In this document: positions 56,459 to 64,000 of the stretch, in pieces
Layout of the letters: every line of letters begins with the position of its first letter
Numbering within the stretch: the stretch's first letter is position 1
From: Megamerina dolium
Taxonomy: Eukaryota; Arthropoda; Insecta; Diptera; Megamerinidae
Length of the DNA stretch: 64,000 nucleotides
Assembly (NCBI GenBank): GCA_963854835.1
Contig: OY978525.1
Location: 86,179,333-86,243,332, forward strand
Direction: 5' to 3'
The notes under the pieces: model-generated
Databases searched by the model: none
What the model saw: only the letters and a program-made list of their open reading frames with translations
What the model was told of the DNA's origin: nothing
Made by a program: the position numbers and the translations under genes

Positions 56459-59437
56459 ATGAAAAAAACTAAAATGCCTCGGATAAGGACTACCGCTTTT
56501 GTTGATGACCCCCGCAAACGAAAAAAGGACAATGATTTACGGATATGCACCTGGAATGTCCGGTCCCTTTATAGGGAGGGTGCCTCTATCCAGCTGGTTG
56601 ATGTCCTCGAAAAATACAGAGCTGACATCACCGCTCTCCAGGAAATGCGATGGACAGGACAGGGCTGCTCCAAAAGAGCGTCCTGTGACATCTACTACAG
56701 TTGCCATGCTGAAAGGCACGAATTAGGATGTGGATTTTTGGTCAGCAATAGACTACGACATCTTGTCTCACAGTTTACGCCTGTGAACGAACGGCTGGCC
56801 ACAATCCGCATCAAGGCAAAATTTTTCAACATCAGCCTTATATGTGCCCACGCTCCGACGGATGAGAAGGACAATGTGACCAAGGAGAGCTTCTTTCAGC
56901 GCCTCGAAGAAGCTTATGACCGCTGCCCCCGCCACGATATCAAAATCGTGCTTGGCGACTTTAATGCCAGGGTGGGCAAGGAAGGTACCTTTGGTCCAAC
57001 TGTCGGAAAATTCAGCCTCCACCAAAACACCTCCGATAACGGAATAAGGCTGATCGACTTCGCCGCAGCACGAAACATGGTAATTGGTGGTACCAGATTC
57101 CAGCATCTCGACATCCACAAAGCGACATGGCTGTCTCCAGATCATCGTACAAGAAACCAAATTGATCATGTGGTGATTGACGGAAGGCATGCTTCCAGTG
57201 TGATGGACGTGAAATCGATCCGTGGTGCCAACATCGACTCGGATCACTACCTTGTTGCAGCTAAGGTGCGCACACGCTTATGTGTCGCAAATAACAAGAG
57301 AAGTCCCACACAGAGAAAGCTCGACGTCAGTAAGCTGCGATCACCAGAGACAGCAGATGCATTTTCCACTCGACTATCGGATCTGCTTATGCAGAACACT
57401 CCCCAACTTGATGATACATGCGCACGGTGGACACATATATCCCACTTCATGACTACTGCTGCCGAGGAGGTAATCGGTTACTACCGGCCTCTGAGGAATG
57501 AGTGGTATGATCAGGAGTGTCGCGACGCTACCGCAGAGAAAGACGCCGCCTACAGAAGAACCCTGCGTGCAGGCGCAACGCGAGCTGTTAAGGAGCGGTA
57601 TAGAGAGAAAAGGAGTGCAGAGAGACGTCTTTTCAGGCGCAAGAAGAGGGAGTTGGAAAGACGTGAGTGTGAGGAGATAGAGATGTGTACCGACAAGAAT
57701 GAGACTCGAAAATTCTTCGAAAAGATCAAGCGCCTAAGTGGAGGTTTAAATCCCGGAGCCTCTTCTTGTCGTGATGGAAATGGGAATCTGGTTACAGACG
57801 TCCAGAGTGTACTGAGCCTATGGAGGGAACACTTCTCCACGTTACTGAATGGCGATGCTACGAACAATTCCGCCAGTGGAGGAGATTGCCCGATAACCCC
57901 AATTACAGATGATGGTGTTGATGTTCCACCACCCGACTATGACGAGGTTGAAACGGCCATTTTAAGGCTGAAGAACAACAAAGCTGCAGGTGCTGATGGC
58001 CTGCCTGCCGAGTTGTTTAAGACCGGAGGCGATGAGCTGCTCACCCGCATGCACCAGCTCATAAGCAGAATATGGTCGGATGAAAGCATGCCTGATGATT
58101 GGAGGCTCAGTGTTCTCTGTCCTGTACATAAAAAAGGAGACCCCACAATTTGCGCCAACTACCGTGGAATAAGTCTCCTGAGCATCGCATACAAGGTTCT
58201 ATCGAGCGTACTGTGTGAAAGGTTGAAGCCTATGCTCAGCAACCTGATTGGACCTTATCAGTGTGGCTTCAGACCTGGTAAATCCACCATCGACCAGATT
58301 TTCACACTGCGCCAAATCCTGGAGAAGACCCAAGAAAAGCAGATCGACACACACCACCTATTTGTTGATTATAAAGCCGCTTTCGACAGTCCGGTAAGGG
58401 ATTACCTCTACGCAACAATGTCTGAGTTCGGTATTCCTGCAAAGCTCATTCGACTTTGTAGAATGACACTGCATAACTCTCGTTGTGCAGTGAAAATTGG
58501 GAAGGACCTCTCCGCACCGTTTAATACCGAACGGGGTTTCAGACAAGGTGATTCGTTATCGTGCGACTTCTTCAATCTTATTATGGAGAAAATAATACGA
58601 GCTGCTGATCTACGACATAATGGCACTATCTTCAACAAAAGTGTCATGCTGTTAGCGTATGCCGACGATATTGACATAATCGGCATGAACACGCGAGCAG
58701 TCAGTGCAGCATTCTCAGAGTTGGAAAGAGAGTCGCGTCGGATGGGTCTCACGGTGAACGAGGGCAAGACGAAGTATCTAGTGTCAACAAACAAAGAGTC
58801 CCGGCGTCTTGGACAGCACGTCACTGTTGACAACTACGCTTTTGAAGTAGTAAGGGACTTTGTCTATCTTGGAACCAGCATTAACAGCAGTAATGACGTC
58901 AGCTTGGAGATCATGCGTAGGATAACTCTTGCTAACAGGTGTTACTTTGGGCTGAGTAAGCAATTGAAAAGTCGAGCCCTCTCTCGAAGAACGAAAACTA
59001 CACTCTACAAGTCTCTCATCATGCCTGTCCTAACATATGGCGCTGAAGCCTGGACAATTTCCATCTCGGATGAGCGAATGCTTGGAGTTTTCGAGAGAAA
59101 AGTCCTACGCAAGATCTTTGGACCTATTTGCGTTGGTGGCGAGTACCGAATAAGGTACAACCATGAGCTGTACGAGCTATATGCCGATATTGACATAGTA
59201 AAGCGCATCAAAATCCAGCGGCTGCGCTGGCTAGGTCATGTCGAGCGAATGGAAGAACACGCTCCAGCTAAGAAGGTGTTATATTCGGAACCCGCTGGAG
59301 GACGACGCAGAAGAGGAAGACCAAACCTCAGGTGGAAAGACCAAGTACTGGAGAACCTGACGGCGCTTGGAATTTCTAACTGGCGCCAGCTAGCGAAGAA
59401 CAGAGATGGCTGGCGAAGCATGTTATTTTCGGCCTAA
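56459..59437 (+). CDS. Endonuclease/reverse transcriptase of RTE-like LINE (intact)
   Basis: 992 residues from the first ATG; the frame is open 42 bases further upstream, but only to a TTG. The APE endonuclease comes first: TWNVRSLY (31-38), a catalytic Glu in ALQEMRW, GDFNARVG (about 166-173), NQIDHVVIDGRH, and SDHYLV (about 260). RT follows: NNKAAGADGLPAELF, NYRGISLLSIAYKV, GFRPGKSTIDQIF, FVDYKAAFDSPV with the first Asp (about 640), GFRQGDSLSCDFFNL, and LLAYADDIDIIG with the catalytic pair (about 734-737). The C-terminal domain has RLRWLGHVERMEEHAP and NWRQLAKNRDGW. All motifs are complete. The protein nicks target DNA and copies its own RNA there. Confidence 0.95.
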   Translation: MKKTKMPRIRTTAFVDDPRKRKKDNDLRICTWNVRSLYREGASIQLVDVLEKYRADITALQEMRWTGQGCSKRASCDIYYSCHAERHELGCGFLVSNRLRHLVSQFTPVNERLATIRIKAKFFNISLICAHAPTDEKDNVTKESFFQRLEEAYDRCPRHDIKIVLGDFNARVGKEGTFGPTVGKFSLHQNTSDNGIRLIDFAAARNMVIGGTRFQHLDIHKATWLSPDHRTRNQIDHVVIDGRHASSVMDVKSIRGANIDSDHYLVAAKVRTRLCVANNKRSPTQRKLDVSKLRSPETADAFSTRLSDLLMQNTPQLDDTCARWTHISHFMTTAAEEVIGYYRPLRNEWYDQECRDATAEKDAAYRRTLRAGATRAVKERYREKRSAERRLFRRKKRELERRECEEIEMCTDKNETRKFFEKIKRLSGGLNPGASSCRDGNGNLVTDVQSVLSLWREHFSTLLNGDATNNSASGGDCPITPITDDGVDVPPPDYDEVETAILRLKNNKAAGADGLPAELFKTGGDELLTRMHQLISRIWSDESMPDDWRLSVLCPVHKKGDPTICANYRGISLLSIAYKVLSSVLCERLKPMLSNLIGPYQCGFRPGKSTIDQIFTLRQILEKTQEKQIDTHHLFVDYKAAFDSPVRDYLYATMSEFGIPAKLIRLCRMTLHNSRCAVKIGKDLSAPFNTERGFRQGDSLSCDFFNLIMEKIIRAADLRHNGTIFNKSVMLLAYADDIDIIGMNTRAVSAAFSELERESRRMGLTVNEGKTKYLVSTNKESRRLGQHVTVDNYAFEVVRDFVYLGTSINSSNDVSLEIMRRITLANRCYFGLSKQLKSRALSRRTKTTLYKSLIMPVLTYGAEAWTISISDERMLGVFERKVLRKIFGPICVGGEYRIRYNHELYELYADIDIVKRIKIQRLRWLGHVERMEEHAPAKKVLYSEPAGGRRRRGRPNLRWKDQVLENLTALGISNWRQLAKNRDGWRSMLFSA

Positions 59438-59845
59438 ATCGATATTCGGTTGTTATGGCCACATAAGTAAGTAAGTAAGTAAGTACAAAGGCCAAAGCAG
59501 GGCTTAAAAATAATGATTGCTGGGGGTACAAGCCTGCATGGCAAATCCGAACTCATTACTATTGATCAGAAGCATACTGTAGACGGAGAGTATTATAGGA
59601 AACATATGCTACCCGTGTATATGAACTGCCGCAGAAACAAAGTTCATTTCTCAGCACGATTTTTTTTTTCAATTTCTTCTATTTATTGTATCTTTCTTAC
59701 GAAACTAACAATAATTATACAAATCTTATATACTAAAAAATACATTTTGTTGATTCTACACCAATGTGTACATCATTCAAATAACTTTAAGCAAACAAAT
59801 AGAACATGTGATGTCATGAAGGACATATATAATAGTAATGAGAGA

Positions 59846-61266
59846 TTATGTGAAAGATATATTTAAAACATTTTTCCTTTTTAGTCTTTTAATATATTTA
59901 AGCTTAAGGAGCTCTCTCGCTAGAGTATTAGGATGATTACTTAGTCGTTCAGAGTAACGTTGGAAATGTTTCCCTATGTCTATTTTAATAGTGTCAATCT
60001 GTAGGTCCTTGTGTATATTTGTGTTACTGATGTACCAAGGAGCTCGGCAAAGACGTCTAAGGAATTTAGATTGAACACCCTGAATTTTCTCAATATTAGA
60101 GATTGAAGAAGTGCCCCAAAGCTCCAAATTGGTTTAATGGTGGACTTGAATATGAGCATTTTATTATGAAGTGACAATTTCGAGGCGTTTCCAATCAACC
60201 AATGAAGTTTGGCTGCTTTTAATTTAGCATGCGATTGCTTTGTTTCAATGTGCTTCTTCCAGGTTAGCCTTCTATCGAGATGAAAGCCTAGATAGGTCAC
60301 TTGGTTTTTTTGTGGTATTTTTTTACCATTAATTTGTAGTTGAGGGCATGTTTTTCTGTTCAACTTGAAAGTCATATGGACGCATTTTGATTCGTTGATT
60401 CTAATACGCCATGTCTCCAGCCAGTGTTGCACTCGTTTTAAGTGACTTTGCAGTTTTTCTGACGCTTTACTGGAATTATCATCCACGCTCAAGATTGCTG
60501 TATCGTCTGCAAAAGTTGATGTGAAAAGATAGCCATTTGTTGGTATATCTGAAGTGTAGATTAGATATAAAAAGGGACCTAAGACGCTTCCTTGCGGGAC
60601 CCCAGCCATTATCGTACGTGTTTGAGTTAGATACGATCTTTGTTTAACCATAAATTTCCTATTCAACAGATAGCTCTTTAATATTTTGCAAATGTTACCA
60701 GGAAACAGACAACCGATTTTGTGCCAAACCTTATCAAAAGCTTGTGCGACCTCCAGAAATACTGCTGAGCAGTACTGCTTTGCTTCGAACGCTTTTGTAA
60801 TGTTAGATACTATTCTGTGAACTTGTTCTACTGTACCATGTTTTGCTCTGAACCCAAATTGATGCAACGGTATAATGTTATTTGCTTCAACAATTGGCTG
60901 TATCTTCAACATTAATAGTTTTTCAAACACTTTGGATAGGATAGGCAGCAGGCTAATAGGCCTGTACGACGATACATTAGTTGAATCTTTTCCAGGTTTT
61001 GCAATCAGAATTATTTGGGAAATTTTCCATGCTGAGGGGAAATAACAAAGGCGTGGTATTGCATTCAACAGCTGTAACAGCTGTTTTACTGCAATTTGAG
61101 GTAGCTCGGCGATTATTTTGGCACTTATTTTATAATACCCTGCAGCTTTGTTGACGTTTAGTTCATTTATGATTTTGTTAAGTTCCTTTAAGGAAAATCT
61201 CACTAAGGTACACAGCACAGCACGATTGACCGCCATATTAATGCAAGATGAGGTGAGATACCACAC
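59846..61266 (-). mobile_element. jockey-type LINE, RT region
   Basis: The minus strand starts within RT near 61,266 and runs to about 59,846; the endonuclease and gag-like ORF are absent (5' truncated). I could not see an unambiguous poly(A) end. The RT carries SYRPISLLPILSKVFEKL and FADDTAIL, which are typical of the jockey clade. At about 60,127 the frame shifts for the last 90 residues. Confidence 0.87.
59846..61266 (-). pseudogene. jockey-type reverse transcriptase pseudogene
   Basis: The main frame (61,266-59,980, 428 residues) contains NKAAGYYKISAKIIAEL, IAKPGKD, HQFGFRAKHGTVEQ, FLEVAQAFDKVWH (first catalytic Asp), AGVPQGSVLGPFLYLIY, STFADDTAIL (catalytic pair, about 60,500) and TYLGFHLDRRLTWKKHI. 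The second frame (60,127-59,846) supplies the tail MELWGTSSISNIEKIQ...FLRRLCRAPWYISN. The catalytic residues are kept, but the 5' end is lost and there is one frameshift. Confidence 0.88.
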
Positions 61267-61269
61267 TGC

Positions 61270-61975
61270 AAATAGAAAATATTTGGGCTAGGATTCGGCA
61301 GTCAATTTTTAGGCGCCCAAAACCAAAAAATAGAGACCACCTTATTATCAGAGCTAAGCAGGAATGGAACTCTATCACTACCGACGACGTACGTGTTTTG
61401 TGCAAAAGTTTTCGGTGCAGAATAATTGCTTGCCACACAAATGGAGGACTTAGTATGAAATAATAATATTCGGTTTTTATGTCTAAATACTAATAAATGT
61501 ATTATAAAAAATATTTCCAAAAATGTTGAATTTTTTTTACGTTTTATAAACACTTACTGTACAGTTATTGTGATTTGCTAGGCAATCATTCAAATCGAAT
61601 AATATCAAATCGAATCGCAATTGCATTCTTTTCTTGAGTTTCTTTCTATTTGTGTTTCTTTTCTTCTACTCACATAATGACTTGACATTTTCAAAAACAT
61701 TCACAACTAATTGACTTTTTTTCTCTCTTACAATCACTAAATAATTTGGCAGTTTTAAGTTGCTACTGAATTGACGTTTTTTTTTTATTGATGCCGATTT
61801 CATACATGGATGTTTCTGACTAAACACATATTTTTGATACCTTTTGTCAGTGTTATACTTTCTGATATTGGCTAGCTGTCATATTTTTCTTTTCTTAATT
61901 TGTGTATGAAAACATCGGCAGACGCTTTGGCAATTCCACCCAATTTAATTGTTATCATTAAAATATTTGTAATTG
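61270..61975. other. Non-coding stretch
   Basis: AT-rich DNA without features that I can assign. Confidence 0.5.
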
Positions 61976-61986
61976 TATGATTGTGT

Positions 61987-62324
61987 GGGTGCCATAGTTC
62001 AGTGGTTGGTGGTTCTGGTATGCAGCCTGTAGGTTCAATCCCCGGCTGAAGCACAACTTTAATATCGAAAGGTTTTTCTTTCGAACGCTACCCATCTGGC
62101 GGCAAGCAATTGGAAATTCTTCCGGCAACAACAATTTGCCATGGAAAAGCATATAAAAGAACTCTGGGTCAAAGCTTAGAAAAAGTGATATCGCAAGAGT
62201 TCTGCCGTTCGGAACCGGCTAAAATAAGTAGATCCCTCTAATACTATCCAAAATTTAACAAGCACAACATACAGGAAGAGAAGCTGAGCCATAGGACTCT
62301 AGGTACCATATATTTATGTTTTCT
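61987..62324 (+). mobile_element. tRNA-headed SINE, copy S3
   Basis: Flanked by TATGATTGTGT at 61,976-61,986 and 62,325-62,335. The head GGGTGCCATAGTTCAGTGG has an A box, and GGTTCAATCCCCGG is the B box, here closer to the tRNA consensus than in S1. The body is diverged from S1 and lacks part of the 3' end; the tail reads GTACCATATATTTATG. It is an older member. Confidence 0.92.
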
Positions 62325-62335
62325 TATGATTGTGT

Positions 62336-62640
62336 TTTTAGTCGATTGTTCATATTTGATGTTTTCAATATTTTATTAAATATTTTTTACTTTGATTAAT
62401 ACTTCGAGTGATCAAAGACATATTTTCATCTTTTTGTTATTTTTATATTTATTATTACCTTTTACCGTCTTCTTGACATACACTTGGAGTTTATGCATTG
62501 ATTGCCGAAAACTTCCTTGATTAGAATTTGTGTTTTGGGCTTGAGACTTGCACATAAAATCTCTCCCACAGTGACACTTGTAATGACCAGTCCCTCAACA
62601 TGAAAGATGCTTTTGGAAGACTACCTTGTGGTAACTAAGA
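62336..62640. other. Non-coding stretch
   Basis: Nothing recognised; it may be older LINE sequence leading into copy F. Confidence 0.45.
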
Positions 62641-63548
62641 GTGTCGTACACATTTGTGTGTCGCAAAAAAGACAGAAAGCTTGACGCCATTAGACTGACA
62701 ACAGCTACTTTTGCTACTCGACTATTGGATTTGCTTATGCAAATCCCCTACTTTATGATACATGCACTTGGTGGACACATACAAGGTGCGACAACTATGT
62801 ATTAAGACTGCCTCTAGAAAACACAATTAAAACACGATATCTGCTAATTTTTCGGTATATTTATTCGAAATATTCTACTTCTGATTCAATGCACTTGTTA
62901 CATAGATTTAATAGTGATTCAAACGCGTGTTCCAGCACATTTTTCGAAATTGCCTCCAGTTCCCTCGTCGAAGCCCGTTGTATGGTCTGAATGCCATCAA
63001 AAAAGCATCCTTTCAAATTCAATTTCAGTTTTAGGAACAAAAAGAAGTCGCACGTTGCGAAATCAGGTGAATACGGTGGGTGTTTCAACACACAGACCTG
63101 ATTCCGAGCCAAAAATTGACGAACAATGAGTGCTGTGTGTTAAATTTCATATTAAAATTTAACCTCAAACGAACACGTGTTTTGTAAAATGAATGCCAAT
63201 AAACGTTAAATGTCAACCAAATTCCATGAAATTTTGACAGTTAGTAGAGGAAGGTTGAAGCTTCAAAACACATGTGCTCACACACAGATGGCGCTGTTGG
63301 TTGCTGAGATATGGTTCGAGTCTTCATACATAATTGTCGCTCCTTGTATATCCCACTCTATGACTGCTGTTGCCGAAAAAGTTATAGGTTATTAACGGCT
63401 TTTGAGAAATCAGTAGTATGATCAAAAGTGTCGCAACGTTATTACAGAAAAAGACGCTGCCTACAGGAAAACCGTCGTGCAGATATTGAGAAGTGGTACA
63501 GAGAGAAAACGAGTGCAGGCAAACGTATTTTCAGACGCAAGAAAAGGT
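62641..63548 (+). mobile_element. RTE-like LINE, copy F (old fragment)
   Basis: GACTACCTTGTGGTAACTAA to GGTGGACACAT (62,618-62,780) and TATCCCACTCTATGACTGC to CAGACGCAAGAAAAGG (63,347-63,547) match consecutive parts of the intact copy (57,244-57,430 and 57,437-57,650). They are heavily substituted, with small deletions and stops. The two parts are separated only by an inserted mariner derivative. Both family ends are missing. Confidence 0.85.
62782..63346 (-). mobile_element. Internally deleted mariner inside RTE copy F
   Basis: 565 bp between TA dinucleotides. The left end is CAAGGTGCGACAACTATG, and the right end on the minus strand is CAAGGAGCGACAATTATG. The minus-strand frame 63,112-62,861 is the C-terminal part of the same transposase as at 33,708-35,390, with the third Asp in DFATCDFFLF. 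The 5' untranslated region is retained near the right end, but the N-terminal two thirds are deleted. Confidence 0.92.
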
Positions 63549-63685
63549 TAATTTTTGCATATTGTTGAAATAAAACACGCCGAGTTCAATTGAGCAAGTA
63601 CACTATATTACATTTAACAGGTTCAGAAGAACAAAGTAAAGTGAAGAGAGAATATATTATATGTGCATGTTATATATGAGTGTAT

Positions 63686-64000
63686 AAAAAATAAATAAAT
63701 ATGTGGCACTTAAAGCCCCAAAGGGCTCATTGGCCGAGCTTCTCTTCCATTACTGTTGTGCGTCTTAAATTTGGACAGTATTAGAAGGGACCTACTTATT
63801 TTAGCCGGTTCCGAACGGCAGAACACTTGTGACATCACTTTTTCTGAGCTTTGTCACAGAGTTCTTTTAGAAGCTTTTTCATGGCAAGTTGTTACTGTCG
63901 GAAGAATTGCCAATTGCTTGCCGACAGGTGGGTACCATTCGAAAGAAAAATCTTATCGATATTAAATTTGTTATGCATCAGCCGGGGATTGAACCACGAC
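63686..64000 (-). mobile_element. tRNA-headed SINE, copy S4 (runs off the window)
   Basis: On the minus strand the body matches S1, ending at TGTGCCACATATTTATTTAT; on the plus strand the tail is at 63,686-63,700. The window ends inside the head, at the B box (GGGGATTGAACC on the plus strand). The tRNA-like start is outside the window. Confidence 0.92.

Larger units (their letters stand above)
56198..59482 (+). mobile_element. RTE-like LINE, copy E (full length)
   Basis: 3,285 bp flanked by GTACAAAGGCCAA (56,185-56,197 and 59,483-59,495), a 13-bp target duplication. It has a 261-base 5' untranslated region, a single intact ORF, about 40 bases of 3' untranslated sequence and an (AAGT)n tail. 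One ORF with endonuclease plus RT, a very short 3' region and a microsatellite tail are features of the RTE clade. It is the only copy in this window with a 5' region. Confidence 0.95.
55700..59640 (+). mobile_element. Tc1-like transposon split by RTE copy E
   Basis: The left piece (about 55,725-56,197) encodes an HTH segment MRIEIQSLIKNGFSNAEIS and KVSRTAVIKW. Then, in broken frames, come KISRSTVLK and a DESPFEL-like region (about 56,098) where Tc1 transposases have the first catalytic Asp. The right piece (59,483-59,640) continues the same protein with GLKIMIAGGTSLHGKSELI and GEYYRKHMLPVY, the GVSxxGxxxL region of Tc1 transposases. The two halves meet exactly at the 13-bp target duplication of copy E. 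The C-terminal third with the remaining catalytic residues is missing after 59,640. Confidence 0.8.

Noticed and set aside
58408..58833. A 141-residue minus-strand open frame repeated in several RTE copies (also 17,108; 18,296; 48,514)
   Set aside because: It lies opposite the conserved RT coding sequence and recurs only because the copies are similar. It resembles no protein and is explained by codon structure of the sense strand.

Overview
This window looks like intergenic or intronic DNA from a higher dipteran genome. A tephritid-type fly is the best guess, but that is inference. The host sequence is AT-rich and full of short (TA), (GT), (GAT) and (GAC) repeats. Almost everything recognisable is a transposable element of an insect type: mauritiana-like, cecropia-like and other mariners, Tc1-like elements, RNase H-bearing LOA/I-type, jockey-type and RTE-like non-LTR retrotransposons, a tRNA-headed SINE, and a gypsy-group errantivirus with an envelope gene. 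I found no complete host gene, no rRNA or functional tRNA gene, and no CRISPR array. One glutamine-rich open stretch at 33,106-33,287 could be a host exon, with low confidence.

Layout. 1-15 kb holds two degenerate mariners (1,326-2,479; 4,986-6,133), an old LINE remnant (6,480-7,785), an internally deleted Tc1-like element (8,502-9,050), copy 1 of a hairpin-ended dispersed repeat (9,186-10,149), a decayed LOA/I-type LINE (11,565-13,760) and transposase fragments in opposite orientations (14,862-15,285). 15-25 kb holds RTE-like copies A and B, a minus-strand LOA/I-type 3' half (19,380-21,195), a mariner (22,768-23,878) and a LOA/I-type RT fragment. 24,881-32,639 is an errantivirus on the minus strand: two almost identical LTRs, gag, pol and env, with a SINE inserted exactly at the RT catalytic YLDD codons. 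33.7-35.4 kb is a mariner split by another SINE.

35-46 kb is mostly host DNA, with a candidate MITE (37,824-38,350), RTE copy C, a SINE scrap and copy 2 of the dispersed repeat (42,494-43,748). 46-50 kb is RTE copy D nested in an old mariner. 51-54 kb has a deletion-derivative DNA transposon and a Mos1-type mariner sitting inside a (TA)n tract. 55.7-59.6 kb is a Tc1-like element split by RTE copy E, which is full length, flanked by a 13-bp target-site duplication, and carries an intact 992-residue endonuclease/reverse transcriptase ORF. 59.8-64 kb holds a jockey-type LINE, two more SINEs and an old RTE copy F split by a deleted mariner.

The elements interact by nesting and probably by parasitism. 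The tRNA-headed SINE and the RTE-like LINE both end in the octamer GCCACATA followed directly by a tetranucleotide tail, which suggests that the RTE machinery moves the SINE. I see no clearly new cellular system. The strongest leads are the intact RTE element, the SINE/LINE pair, the young but broken errantivirus, the uncharacterised MITE and the hairpin-ended repeat family. All family names come from reading motifs and recalling families; no database search was possible.
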